From Branchiostoma floridae (Eukaryota > Chordata > Leptocardii > Amphioxiformes > Branchiostomatidae): a stretch of 64,000 nucleotides of DNA. This document shows positions 1-11,600 of this stretch, piece by piece (position 1 is the stretch's first letter; each line of letters starts with the position of its first letter). The notes below the pieces were generated by a model. The model was not told where the DNA came from, searched no databases, and was given only the letters and a program-made list of their open reading frames with translations. Both the position numbers and the translations under genes were made by a program. The stretch is from assembly GCF_000003815.2 (NCBI RefSeq), contig NC_049991.1, forward strand, positions 8,054,976 to 8,118,975, written 5' to 3'.

Positions 1-1
1 T

Positions 2-1150
2 TTCGTCTCGTCACCGGCCGAGGACGCCGAGCTTGAGTGGCATTCCACGCCAGCAGAGCGGTCGAAAAGGCTGGAAGACGAGCTTTTGGATGTGACCCGC
101 CAACTGGAGAAGATGAAAGCAGACCTCGGCGCCGATTTGGAGAGGGCCGGCAGAGTTCGCACCCCCCTCCCCACCACCACACCGGAAGACGCCGACGGAG
201 GTCAAAGGTCTCCCATCCCAGAAATCCCAGCGCGAGTTAAAGATGGCCGCCCGGAAGTGCACACAAGGGCGCTGCGTGCAGAGCTTCGAGAGCCCAATCC
301 TCCCGTGAGGCAGAACTTTCCGACTTTGCGGGAGGTTCGGGCCTTTCAGCAGCTACAGAGTGACCCTACAGAGTTTTCCCGGCACATTCCAAGATATACC
401 GAAGCGGAACAGTGGGGCGCAGCGGGCATCGAGGGCCACCCCCCTCCCCCCAAGTACAACACTCAGCAAGTCCAGGAAGGCCTCCCACCTTCACAGCAAG
501 GTAAGAAACTTACAAGCGGCCTTGCCAGGAAAGCGCATGATAGAGTTGTCAGAGAGGTTAGTTGGCCTCATGAATATGTTTTTTCGGCCACCACCACCGT
601 CACTTATGACTCATTGACCTACGACCAGTTTGTTGCCGGAGAAATGTCCATTATTCTCAGTGCCCACACCCACCCGACAGAAAGCCGGAACAGGGGACAC
701 ATCTTGAGGGGACTCATGCTGGACGTGCCCACTTATACCTTTAGGGGTGTTAAGAACTTTTTCAAGATTTTGCTCATACACGTTGAGCACGGCCTAGTGA
801 ACATCGACACTAACACCACACTAGCCGAAGTGTACAAACTAAAAGAAGATCATCTGCGGCGGCCGTCGTCGGAGATGGAGCAGGGTCATGCACACGGCGG
901 TCCCCAGCAAGCAGCATCCACCGAGAGAGCTGGAGGTCCACGCAGCACATACTGCTACAGGTATCAGGCCAATACCTGCTCCTTTGCCACCGACCACATC
1001 TCAGCGTCAGGCACACTCCACGTACACGCTTGCAAGTTCTGTTCCAGGAATAGGCCAGAAGTGGATGCCAGCCACCCCGCTAAGTTCTGCCCATTCAACA
1101 GAGATAGGGGAAGACAGAGCGGACACTCAGCAAACCGTGACAGTTCCTGA
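2..1150 (+). CDS. ORF1, gag-like protein of the YR retrotransposon (5' partial)
   Basis: The frame is open from the first full codon at position 2, so the start lies outside the window. The N-terminal visible part is charged and probably helical (many E, K and R around positions 20-130), followed by a Pro-rich stretch. The C-terminal end (about 945-1120) has a Cys/His cluster (CYRYQANTC, HVHACKFC, HPAKFC) resembling the zinc-binding end of DIRS/Ngaro ORF1 products. By family knowledge this would be the RNA-binding structural protein of the element. The frame ends at a single TGA (1148-1150), and the same frame continues directly into the RT frame. Confidence 0.75.
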   Translation, partial: FVSSPAEDAELEWHSTPAERSKRLEDELLDVTRQLEKMKADLGADLERAGRVRTPLPTTTPEDADGGQRSPIPEIPARVKDGRPEVHTRALRAELREPNPPVRQNFPTLREVRAFQQLQSDPTEFSRHIPRYTEAEQWGAAGIEGHPPPPKYNTQQVQEGLPPSQQGKKLTSGLARKAHDRVVREVSWPHEYVFSATTTVTYDSLTYDQFVAGEMSIILSAHTHPTESRNRGHILRGLMLDVPTYTFRGVKNFFKILLIHVEHGLVNIDTNTTLAEVYKLKEDHLRRPSSEMEQGHAHGGPQQAASTERAGGPRSTYCYRYQANTCSFATDHISASGTLHVHACKFCSRNRPEVDASHPAKFCPFNRDRGRQSGHSANRDSS

Positions 1151-1154
1151 CTAG
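1148..1154 (+). promoter_or_regulatory. Stop codon in UGA-CUAG readthrough context between ORF1 and RT
   Basis: ORF1 ends in TCC TGA, followed at once by CTAG. ORF2 is in the same frame with no other stop between 1150 and 3236. UGA followed by CUAG is an established high-readthrough context, known for example from human LDHB, MDH1 and AQP4. The inference is that RT/RNase H is made as a gag-pol readthrough fusion; no ATG occurs in the RT frame until 1274. Readthrough itself has not been shown. Confidence 0.6.
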
Positions 1155-3238
1155 ACTCGGCTCACAGCAGGCATCGGACTTCCCCGGTAACGACCTTGAC
1201 CGCAACTACAACCAAAGCGCAACAAGCAAGCCCAGTTTTACGAGACTCCTCTCGCAAGCTATCAAGACCTGTCATGAGAGGTACCCACACCCACGACGCT
1301 GCTTCGAAGCCCTCACTCGTATCGACGGCGAGCAGCTATGACAAACAGCGCGCTCTAAAGCCCTCACCAACTCAGACGGCGAGCCGCGCTCCCCCACAGA
1401 CCTCTCCAAGTAAGATGGCAGGCATGTACCATGGTTCCCCTACCCAAGCCCTACAGAGGCTCAGTACCGGCCTCGCACCCACGGTATCGACACAGGCGAC
1501 ACCCGCAGTGACTGACTCACAGCCTCATCAGCCAGGCGCCCCACTCCTCCAAGCCCCCAGGGTCACTAAGCACACAGCCCGTGACCTGCATGACATCATT
1601 CACGCGTCAGGTCAGTACAACTTCCGTGGTTTGCGTATCCCGTTACAAACCCACCTCAACATTCCAGCGTGGCGAGCTTCCTTGGAACATTACGTTGATA
1701 ACGGTATTGTGGAATTCCTTGAATTTGGTTGGCCCATTGGTTTTGACTCGCTGTACTTACCTGTGTCTTCCAGACGGAACCACAACTCGGCCAACACCTA
1801 CAGCGCCGCAGTCGACCAGTACGTCAACAAGGAGGTGACACTCGGAGCCACGCAGGGCCCATTCCGCTTACCGCCCTTCGGCAACGACTTTGTTGCATCT
1901 CCCCTCCAGACCGTACCGAAAGGTGACGAAGGTGATAGGCGGGTAGTCGTGGACTTGAGCTTCCTGCCAGGGTCATCGGTCAACGACGGCATACCAGCGA
2001 AACAGTACTTGGGTCATCCACTCCACTTCACCCTCCCCAGCCACGAGGCCTTCGAATCCTTGATCAGGCGCAAAGGCCCAGGCTGTCAGTTGTACAAGCG
2101 TGACCTGAGCAGGGCCTATCGCCAGATACCGGTAGACCCTTATGATTATCATATGCTCGGATTTACCTGGCGGGATAGCTTTTATTTCGATATTGTATTT
2201 CCGTTCGGGCTGCGCTCGGCGGCCATGGCGTGCCAAAGGACCACCAACGCCATCTCCTACATCCACGCAGCACAAGGCTACGAGTGTGTGAACTACATAG
2301 ACGACTTTGGGGGCGCTGAGACTCCAGACGAGGCAGAGCAGGCCTTCCAGTCCTTGGGTTCGACTTTCCAACACCTCGGGCTCGAGGAGTCGGTAGAGAA
2401 GGCCACCCCGCCTTGTACGAACATGACTTTCTTAGGCATCGGTTACGACACCTTAAAGATGACAAAAAGCGTGACCCAAGAGCGCTTAGCTGATACACTT
2501 CTTGAATTGGACGTCTGGCTAGGCAAAAAGAGAGCAACCAAACAGGAGATACAGGTACTCCTTGGGAAACTGGCATTTGTGGCAATATGCGTCCAGCCGG
2601 GCAGGGTCTTTCTGTCGCGCATTATCACCACATTGAAGGGCCTTCGCAGACAGCATCATCGAACACGGCTCTCCAGCGACTTTAAGAAGGATGTGCGCTG
2701 GTGGCGTACCTTTCTGCCAGAGTTTAACGGGATCTCCTTGATTAAAGACCCGTCACGTCGCACTTTACCCGACACGCCGACCACTGATGCCTGTCTCACC
2801 GGTTGCGGCGGCACCTTCAATCGTCAGTACTTTCACTCAGCCTTCCCGACAGCGCTTGTGCAACAAAAGCATCCGATTCATCGCCTGGAGATGTTAGCCA
2901 TCATCGTGGCGTGTAAGGCCTGGGGCGAAGACTGGTCGGGTTGCACAGTGCGGATCGCTTGCGACAACGAACCATCCGTGCAAGTAATCCTGACAGGCCG
3001 TTCCACGGATACGTTCATGCAGGCATGCGCCAGAGAATTGATTTACCTTCAAGCTCGTTACGACTTCGCACTCTCTGCCTACCACATTCCTGGTGAGACC
3101 AACAGACTAGCGGACGCTTTGAGCCGCTGGCACACAAGTCCGAGTTACCAGCGTCAATGGCAGACTGCAACTGCTGACGAGCTGTGGAACGAAACTTTAG
3201 TCTGCCAAGAGTGGTTCGACTTCACTCACGTAGAATAG
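1151..3238 (+). CDS. Reverse transcriptase-RNase H polyprotein of the YR retrotransposon
   Basis: The product is a reverse transcriptase with a C-terminal RNase H. The frame is continuous with ORF1 across one TGA. The first in-frame ATG is at 1274; the region before the RT is Ser/Thr/Pro-rich. The RT core includes YKRDLSRAYRQIPVDP and the catalytic box YIDDFGG (about 2297). RNase H motifs follow: TDACLTGCGG, HRLEMLAI, ACDNEPSV and the final LADALSRW, which supply the expected D-E-D-D residues. The order RT-RH and the box sequence fit DIRS/Ngaro elements. The frame ends in TAG at 3236. No premature stop is seen, so this region looks intact. Confidence 0.85.
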   Translation, partial: LDSAHSRHRTSPVTTLTATTTKAQQASPVLRDSSRKLSRPVMRGTHTHDAASKPSLVSTASSYDKQRALKPSPTQTASRAPPQTSPSKMAGMYHGSPTQALQRLSTGLAPTVSTQATPAVTDSQPHQPGAPLLQAPRVTKHTARDLHDIIHASGQYNFRGLRIPLQTHLNIPAWRASLEHYVDNGIVEFLEFGWPIGFDSLYLPVSSRRNHNSANTYSAAVDQYVNKEVTLGATQGPFRLPPFGNDFVASPLQTVPKGDEGDRRVVVDLSFLPGSSVNDGIPAKQYLGHPLHFTLPSHEAFESLIRRKGPGCQLYKRDLSRAYRQIPVDPYDYHMLGFTWRDSFYFDIVFPFGLRSAAMACQRTTNAISYIHAAQGYECVNYIDDFGGAETPDEAEQAFQSLGSTFQHLGLEESVEKATPPCTNMTFLGIGYDTLKMTKSVTQERLADTLLELDVWLGKKRATKQEIQVLLGKLAFVAICVQPGRVFLSRIITTLKGLRRQHHRTRLSSDFKKDVRWWRTFLPEFNGISLIKDPSRRTLPDTPTTDACLTGCGGTFNRQYFHSAFPTALVQQKHPIHRLEMLAIIVACKAWGEDWSGCTVRIACDNEPSVQVILTGRSTDTFMQACARELIYLQARYDFALSAYHIPGETNRLADALSRWHTSPSYQRQWQTATADELWNETLVCQEWFDFTHVE

Positions 3239-3271
3239 AAGCACGTTTTAGCACCTCTCACCTGCACCTGA

Positions 3272-4232
3272 CCTTGTTTCCATTCTCACACCACAGGTGA
3301 TGCCTGGACTCTACTTGAACATGACACCCTGCGCACCCAGCAGCAAGCTTTTGCTGCTTCCACGCGGGCGAACCATCAGACCCAGTTCCGAGCTTACATC
3401 GCATTCTGCAAGTTTTTTGGGAAGGTGCCCATTCCAGCGTCGGCCCATCTCTTGTCATGCTACGCTCAGTTCTTGTGTCGCTCACTCAAGTCACCAGACA
3501 CGATCGCACATTACCTCTCAGCCGTGAAGTTACTCCACCAACTTCACGGCCACTACCAGTTCAGCCTCCAGCAATTTGAACTCCAGCAGACTCTCCGCGG
3601 CCTGAAGAAAATCCTACGGCACCGCCCCAAAGGGCATCACCCCATCACCCCAGAATTCCTCTTAAAATCATGGGAGTTCCTCAACTTGAATACTTCAAAA
3701 GACGTTACCACCTGGACAGTCTTATTGATCGGTTTCTTTGCCTACCTACGAAGATCAAACCTGGTGCCCACGACCGCGAAAGCTTTCGATAACACCAAGC
3801 AAGGAAGCGTTAAGGAAGGCCTTCTCATTCAGAACACTCGTAGTTCCCATCCTGGCGATCCCAGGTTCTCCGCTGTGCCCCGTGGTAGCTTACAACAACA
3901 TGCTACAACTCTGCCCAGCGCCACCCGATGCGCCGGCCTTCCTCCTCCCACCAACCGCCCGGCGTCGGTACCGGCCAATGACTGCTTCTACTCTCACCAA
4001 AGAACTAGCTCGTTTAGTCAAGCAAGTCGGTCTTCCGAAGGGCTACCACACGCTGCACGATCGACACCGTGGCGGATACACCCTGGCTTTCGAGGCTGGC
4101 GTCCCTCGAGAGCTACGAAAGCAACACGGTGATTGGAGATCGGACGCTGACCTGCTCTACCTCCGTCCATCGGTTGAGCAACGTCTACGTGTACCGGCAG
4201 CCATGCGGCATCTCATCCTGCAGCGCATGTAA
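3272..4232 (+). pseudogene. Tyrosine recombinase of the YR retrotransposon, frameshifted
   Basis: The protein would integrate the circular cDNA by tyrosine-recombinase chemistry. The frame opens after a TGA at 3269, without an ATG in its first part, and begins with a typical N-terminal SAM-like region (TRANHQTQFRAYIAFC). The catalytic domain begins in this frame (FFAYLRRSNLVP, first Arg) but continues in the next frame from about 3800-3845 onward (VVPILAIPGSPLCPV). A frameshift, and probably a short deletion of the linker that normally lies here, separates the halves. The HxxR box reads HDRHRGG: the expected catalytic Arg is His. The C-terminal GDW and the nucleophile region SDADLLYL are kept. 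With a frameshift and a lost catalytic residue this copy is most likely inactive. Confidence 0.8.
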
Positions 4233-4276
4233 GCAGCTCTCCACCAACCTCGGAGTCTTCTTGGCCCCTGCGGATT

Positions 4277-4388
4277 GGCCTGTGACATCCTGTGTTTGTA
4301 CGAGATTGTACACGAAACAGCATACAAGACTGAGTAAAGATGTCACTCGCCCAATACGACTCCTGGTGATTGACTGAGTGTGAACAAT
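4277..4388 (+). repeat. Split direct repeat, copy B1
   Basis: This 112-bp segment starts GGCCTGTGACATCCTG and ends GAGTGTGAACAAT. It recurs at 5032-5143 without an obvious difference by eye. It follows the recombinase frame closely, as B1 does in Ngaro-type elements. Confidence 0.85.
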
Positions 4389-5031
4389 CATGGGCGTATG
4401 ACGGGACGGCGTCATACTCGGGAATTGTGGGCGAAGTCTCGTGAGCACTACTGCGAGACGCCGCGAGATCTGAGAGGAAGAACAGCAGATCTCGAACAAA
4501 CTGCCAACCGCCACCCAACAACGTCCTTCAGAACTTTCGACCTCAGTAGTTCAGTTCCGTAGTTTTAAAATTCACAACTTAGTTTAGTTTCTGCACCACT
4601 TAGATATTAGCCTTCTTTTAGCCTTTTCCTCAAGTCTCTCGATTGTTTTGTATGACTAGCATAGCCCTTCATGTGCAGTCTGAGCTAGAAGTTGCACCTT
4701 GTCACAGCATTCAGCTCTGCTCAGGTCACAGATTGACGGGCGAGAGAGATAAACTGTAGTTTTCCTCCAAACTGTCATCGTCATCGAGAGCCTACCTGTT
4801 TTATAGCCATCTCGTGGCCTGTTATCGTTAGTGTTAAGGTCGCTCTTTACGTAGAGCAGTACCTCGTTTAGCGCTCAACTGTATTTTACCATGAATTGTA
4901 CTATTTTAACGAGAGCCTCAACATTTTATGGCCACTTCCCGGGCCTTGTAATTGTCATTCGTTAAGTTCGTTATGTACGTCAAAGGCTACCTTTTCTGTA
5001 CTAGTTCGTTTACGCCTAGCGTTCTAGGCTA
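4389..5031 (+). repeat. A2 segment between the split direct repeats
   Basis: This 643-bp noncoding segment lies between B1 and B2. In Ngaro/PAT elements it repeats the 5' terminal sequence A1, which here would be outside the window. It begins with a short GC-rich hairpin-like stretch (GACGGGACGGCGTC) and later becomes T-rich. No credible frame is seen. Confidence 0.6.
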
Positions 5032-5143
5032 GGCCTGTGACATCCTGTGTTTGTACGAGATTGTACACGAAACAGCATACAAGACTGAGTAAAGATGTCA
5101 CTCGCCCAATACGACTCCTGGTGATTGACTGAGTGTGAACAAT
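5032..5143 (+). repeat. Split direct repeat, copy B2, 3' end of element
   Basis: This is the second copy of the 112-bp B repeat. Identity to B1 stops sharply after AACAAT, which places the 3' end of the retrotransposon at about 5143. The near identity of the copies indicates a fairly recent insertion. Confidence 0.85.
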
Positions 5144-5448
5144 TCGATTTGAAACCACCGTCCATGAACTTCATATCCCTAAACACGTTTTTTCTTACAA
5201 ACAACAAATATAGGTTACCCTCAGATAAAGGTGAACCAGCGTTACCCATCTGGAGATTAACCAGTTCCACTTTGATGCTGCATCACAGACTAATTACATT
5301 TTTACTTACATCTGATTTTTTACATGTACATGTATTCAGCAAAGCATCAAGATATTATAGTTGAAATCTTTATGCTTTGCTGTACAGATACAGTTCTAGG
5401 GGGTGTATTTTAAAAGAAATTTTGATTGCTTTTCTCTACTTCCCGCAG
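5144..5448 (+). other. Intron of tbcd between retrotransposon and first visible exon
   Basis: This is AT-rich intron sequence with a TACATGTACATGTA motif near 5320. It ends in a pyrimidine-rich tract and CGCAG acceptor at 5448. Nothing else is recognised. Confidence 0.6.
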
Positions 5449-5604
5449 CTATGAGAAGACGATCTTTAGCGTCCTGCACCAGGCAGGTGAGAAGATTGAC
5501 CGTGCCAGGGTGGTTGCAGGAGAGACACTGCTCCGCCTGCTGTACCATGACCCACCTGTTCCCTACATTCCACACAGGGAGGAACTCCTCAACCTTTTCC
5601 CAGA
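5449..5604 (+). CDS. tbcd: tbcd exon A
   Basis: The acceptor is CCCGCAG and the donor GTAAGT. The exon encodes [18 protein letters not shown] and continues to LLNLFP, closely matching vertebrate TBCD. The first base completes a split codon and the last two (GA) are completed by the next exon. Confidence 0.93.
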
Positions 5605-8600
5605 GTAAGTATCGAACAAGTTGGTTTCAACGACTTGTAGTTCATATTAAGCATGGTAGCAATATCTGACTATGAAAAACCCATCAAGACAGGATACATA
5701 TTGTTTACATTCAGGATAAGTATTGTTTATATTCAACATCAATTTGTAGAATACTGCTTTGGTAGCAGCTTTTGACAGAATAGTGAAGTTTTTAGATTAT
5801 GACAACTTTTACCATGATAATCAGTGTTTGCAGCTTTGTGCTGACCCATAATGTATTCAAGCTAGAAACAATATCGTGAAAATCAAATCAATGCACAATG
5901 TTGGCATCATGTACATAGTACCATGCTTATTAATTTGTTCTTATTAGAGCATCTAAAAAGTGTTTCTTTATGTTTATTTGTACAGCCCACATTTTCCTCA
6001 CCAGCCAGGCTAAGCCTTTACTTTTAAAAGACTTTTCAGTTACAACCCTTTTCCCCATCAGGTTTCAACCACTGAGCTGTCAATGACCAACCAAACATTT
6101 GACTGACTGCTCAACAAGTTTCATAGGGAAAAATTTCTTTTTGTGTGTTTGACTTCGTATGTTGCTGTCTTTTTAAACATAATTTTTGTCTGTATACTGT
6201 TGCTCAGTGTGCAATTGCCATCTAGTGGTAATGGGGTCCTACCAACCTGATAAAGCTATGTATACAATTATACAAACTTTGTATTACTAAGGGCCACAGT
6301 GACATTTAACTGATAGTGATGTGGAACAAATTTCTTTTCTATGACTCTTACAGGAAAGACAAAGAGACCCTGAACTGGGCCAGTGCTGCTGAGTGTTACC
6401 CCAAGCTGATGCCAGTCCTGTCACTGAAGTCATACACCTACCCTGTATTACTGGGGCTCACTGTGTCTGTGGGTGGGCTCACAGAGTCACTGGTAAACAC
6501 ATCTTCTTAATCTATAAATTATAATGATGAATATGCAAGAGTGTTACGGTTTTATGACTGGTGCATATCATTCTTAAGTCCTTAGTCTGCTTACTTTGTA
6601 TTGCAGGTTCAAAACTCATCTGGTCATACCAAAGACATGTCACATGGTACAAATGTACTAACTGGTTTCTCTGATTTAGCACTTAATAGTTACATTGTAC
6701 ATGACATCTCCTTTATCTATGATATATAACATATATTGACAGATATAACATAGAGTGGGGGTGGAAGAGAGAGAGAGATATAGATAGATAGGTATAGCTT
6801 AAGATATAGGATCTGACAGACAGATAGACATAGACTGATATATCAATTATAATTGTAGTAGGTAGATAAACATATGTACCAACGTTATTGTAGAATTTGC
6901 TGGGCTATTGGAATATTTGGAAATGAATTATTATGTGACTTCCCATCTAACCCTCCTACCTGCAGGTAAAGCATTCCAGCCACTCCCTGAACAGTTACAT
7001 GCTGAAGATAGCAGATGATGAGGATGGTCTGACAGCTATCAGTGATACCCTTCTCACTATCTTCAACAACTACCTCAAAGTGGACAGGTCAGTTATATAA
7101 CATATGTATGGATAAGCTAAACTTTTGCTAGCAACACTACAAATAGAACTTACCCCAATTTTTTATAATGTCATTATCCATCATGTCATTTACCAACACA
7201 GATGTACTTTCATGCTAAGGTCAGTTATATTTTTTATAGTTTTGTAACAGTTATACGTCAACCTCTATCTGGAGAGCACTTTGTCTGGTTTTAGATTCTG
7301 CATTTTACTATTGTTAGACGTCAGTCTGTTATTAGCAAAATTAGTTGATGCACATTTAGAAGTGAAAGTAGAATATTGTTAAGTATTGTACATTTAAAGT
7401 AGTGCTAGCATCAGATATGTTTATGATCCTTGAGCTTCTCTTCATGAAATTGTAATGGTTTCATTTTTCTGCTACACAACTGTAAAGTGCAATATATGCA
7501 AAATTTCACTCAAAAGTTTGCTTCTTGTACAATGTATCCACAAAGCAATGATTTACGTGTATAATCTGATACAGTAAATGATAATTATATTTTCTTTAGA
7601 GTTTCCCTCCCACTGTTGAAAATGTTGGACTTCCTGCTGGGCAGTGGTTGTTTTGAGCTGTTCACTCAACAAGAGGAGTAAGTTCCTGAACAACTTTTGC
7701 CATTATGTTTTTTCACCTTAGTACTTACATGTTTGTAAATGTGCCATGTTGACGACCCTTGTAAATGGAATATTATGATTATTACTACATTATGTCATAT
7801 TTTATTGCAATATATGCCTTGTCATCAACTATTTTCTGCCTAGTCCATACAATTACCAGAAAAGTTGCAGTTGACATTTTACATTGAGGAAGGTTAGACG
7901 TCCAGGTAATAAAATTTGCCAACTAGCGACTTAAGTAACTGGATGTGATTTTGGATTATTTTTAATTAACAGTCTGGTGTTTCAGATAGCGTCCACTATC
8001 TTTTGTCAGTGACAGCTTGACAATGTTCTAAATGCAGCAGAAAAGTATCCAAAAGTATAATGGGCAGGTGGTCTAGCCTAGTAAGGTAGCATAAGGATGA
8101 AGAGACATCTAGCACATCAGTGTGGTACTGCAGTGCACTTACAAAAGCTATTGCCTGGACTCTCCCACAGCCACCCCTTCACCCTGGCACTAGTGGACTT
8201 GTGTAAGAAGGAGATAGCCAAGTGTGGAGACCCCCAGAAACTGCTGGCAGCCATCGGTGTGTTCTGTCAGCTGGTCCAGTTCTCTGGAACCGTTCGGGAA
8301 AGGGTTCTGTTCCAACTGCTTGTGCTTCTGGGACACAAGTATCCAAAGGTGAGATATTTTATTTGACTGTTAAAACTCTTCGGCTGCCAGAGTTTCAGTT
8401 GATAATATGCTCTCAGTGCCAGGGTTTGATCGCTGACCTCTGAAAAGAGACCCTAGAACAACGCTGACACCCCTAACTTCCGGGTTTCGCACCCTATACG
8501 TGTGCAATGCTGTTACCTCTGGGGAATACCCCCTCCCAGTTATAACCAGGTGCGACATACAGGGTATTTGATACCATCCTTCACAGACATGTAAAGCCGT

Positions 8601-11600
8601 AGAGGTAAAGTTATTCCTTATCTTCATACTATGTTCACTCTCAATTCTAGAGGAGTTTATTCTCCTTTTTTTTACAACTATTTCGTATGCATATGTCATA
8701 ATACCGATCCCATGTAGATACTGTGTACTCCTATTCAAATACGGAGGATGCCAAAAACATCTGCACTAGTATTTTCTTCTTGGAATATCCAGGGAAGCTG
8801 TTGCAAGAAATTCAAAGATGACGAATTTCTTTCATATGTAGAAAATAGCGACATCATTTGTGTTCAAGAGACCTGGCTAGACAGTTATGTAGATTTAGAC
8901 ATACCAGGTTATAGTTTTTTCACTAGCAGTAGAATTAGAAGTAAAGGGGCTAAACGGAATTCAGGTGGGGTAGCAGTTATTTTTAAAAGTTTGTACAGGA
9001 GAGGGATTTCCAAATTAGTTAGTAGTACGGTAGATACTGTTTGGTGCAAGTTTGACAAGCAATTTTTTGGCTTAGAAAATGACTTATATTTATGTAATGC
9101 CTATATCCCCCCCGAATCATCTTCTAAATCGTCTAATGAATCTCCCTTTGAAATACTCTCTAATGACATATGTAAATACTCTAATTTAGGAGATATCGTC
9201 GTGTTAGGCGATTTAAATGCAAGAACTGGCCAGTTGATAGAAAATCATTTTGACACTTTCACCTTTGACAATCCTATAACAGACGGTCTCTGTTTCACCA
9301 AAAACAGACAGAACAGAGATATCAAAGTTAACAACTACGGTAAAACATTGATAGATTTGTGTTCAGCAGCCGATTTAACTATTCTAAATGGTAGATTCGC
9401 GGGGGACCTAAAAGGCGATTTTACCTGTTATCATTACAACGGTTCTAGTGTTGTCGATTATTGTATTGTGCGCAATTCTCTATTATCCGATGTACAATAT
9501 GTAAATGTTAGCCCAATCTCCGAATTTTCTGATCATTGTCATGTTTCCTTCTCATTGTCAACAAATTTATACTCCGCTCATTTTCAAAAAGCAACTAACC
9601 AGGTAAAACCCAAACCAACCGCATTCATTTGGACAGATGAATCAAAATCAATATATCAAAGTATTTTAGATAGTAGAGATACAATTTCAAAATTTCAAAA
9701 CTTCTGCCAAACATCATTCTGTTCGACTGAAAAATCTGTTACAAACTTTACAGAGTTATTGCTAGATGTAGCAAAGAAGTCACTGAAAACAAAGCCAAAT
9801 AAACAAACAAAGAAACCCGCACAAAGCGGTAAGAAAAACAAAGTTTGGTTTGATCAATGCTGCTGGTCTTCACGCCAACGTTTAAAAAGACTGTCACTGG
9901 CATTGAAAAAAGAACCCTGGCTAAAAGAAATTAGAAGCAAATATTTCACAGCTTTGCGTGATTACAAGAAACTCATCAAACAGCGTAAACAGAAGTACAA
10001 TTCCGACCTTCTAGCAAAATTGGAAGAATTCAACAAAAACAATCCAAAGGAATTTTGGTCACTTTTAAAATATTTGGACAAAGAAATCAGTGGAAAACAC
10101 AACAAAAATACTTGCGATCCCAATATAACATCTGAAGAATGGATACACCACTTTACAAGTTTAAATAATTTGATAAATGACAGCAGCTTTGATACTGTCT
10201 TCGAAAAAACGGTCACTGAATACCTTAATCAGTTAGATGATCATACCCCAAACCCCTTAGATTTACCATTCACTCCAGTGGAAGTCTTAAATGGTTTAAA
10301 ATTATTAAAAACGGGAAAAGCTTCCGGTATCGACTCAATCTCAAATGAAATGTTAAAGTATGGTGCAAGACATCTATGTCAACCTTTAGTGAGTCTTTTC
10401 AATACTATACTTGATAAAGGCACCTTTCCTTCCAACTGGAATACAAGTATTCTTACGCCAATACATAAATCAGGTGATAAAAGTAATGCAGACAACTATC
10501 GAGGAATAGCGATTTCTAGTTGTCTATCCAAATTATTCACACTCATTCTAAACAACAGGTTACAAAACTTTGCAGAAAGAAACAAACTTCTAGATGACAC
10601 ACAGTTTGGGTTCCGGAAAAGATGTAGAACCTCCGACAATGTTTTTATCTTAAAATCTCTAATAGACAAATACACCAAGAAAAAAGGCGGAAAACTATTC
10701 GTATGCTTTGTTGACATGAGGAAGGCATTTGACAGTGTTTGGCGAGATGGGCTATTCTATAAGTTGCATAAATGTGGTATCGGAGGTAATTTCTTTAATA
10801 TTATCAAATCCATGTACAATGATGTGAATTATGCAGTTAGATTAGATAATGGATTATCAAACTCCTTTCCTTCCGTATGCGGAGTACGGCAGGGATGTAA
10901 TCTTAGTCCTTTATTATTTAATTTATTCATCTATGATATATCTGAGTGCTTTGACCCCACAAAATGTGACCCTGCAGTCCTAACCTCAAAATCTCTAAAC
11001 TGTTTATCCTGGGCAGACGATCTCGCTCTGATTTCATCGTCAAAACAAGGGCTACACTACAAAAAATGAATTTTCTTATCTTTCTTGTTTTTTCTTGAAC
11101 AAAGAAAACTAATCTTTCAGCAAGAATATTATTCTGTATTCAAGAATCCCTGTTTTGAGAAACTTCAAGAAACCCATATTTTTCTTGTGCTAAGAATTTT
11201 TTTCTTATCGCTAATGGACCAAAACTTCTAGAATAGTTTTCTTGTGGTCAGAATCTATTTCTAACACATGCATGCTGAAGAATGAATTTCTTACATCAAG
11301 AATGAATTCTTAATCTTGCATGAAGATTGAGGTTCTTGTATGAGGAATTACTTTCTGTCTGCAAGAGTGAATTTCTTATATGTAGTACAAGAATCGCTTT
11401 CTTGCATGAAGATTGAGCTTTTTTGTGCCTGCAATGCCATTCTGTCTTCAAGACTAAATTTCTTGCAACTACAAACCTAGAATCAGTTTCTTACACTAAG
11501 ATTAACATTCTTATATAAAGAGTACAAACAACTCAATGTTGACATTTATGTCAATACATGATGGCAATCATATTTATTATCATCAATATGATTCATACAA

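Larger units (their letters stand above)
1..5143 (+). mobile_element. Ngaro-like tyrosine-recombinase (YR) retrotransposon, 3' part
   Basis: The element is cut by the left window edge. In order it shows a gag-like frame (to 1150), an RT/RNase H frame (to 3238), a tyrosine recombinase (about 3272-4232), then a 112-bp repeat B1 (4277-4388), a 643-bp segment A2 (4389-5031) and an identical-looking repeat B2 (5032-5143). The B1-A2-B2 arrangement is the split direct repeat typical of Ngaro and PAT elements; the partner A1 would lie left of the window. No adenine methyltransferase frame is visible between RNase H and the recombinase, which favours Ngaro over DIRS/PAT. The element lies in a tbcd intron, in the same orientation as the gene. 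Its recombinase is damaged, so this copy is probably dead by itself. Confidence 0.85.

Noticed and set aside
3230-3296. A short intron between RNase H and recombinase (CAC|GTAGAA to CACCACAG|G)
   Set aside because: The acceptor looks good but the 67-base length joins RNase H to the wrong frame for the recombinase, and the donor is weak.
1-5143. Classification as DIRS1- or PAT-type element
   Set aside because: The ends are direct split repeats, not inverted ones, which argues against DIRS1; no methyltransferase region is visible, which argues against PAT.
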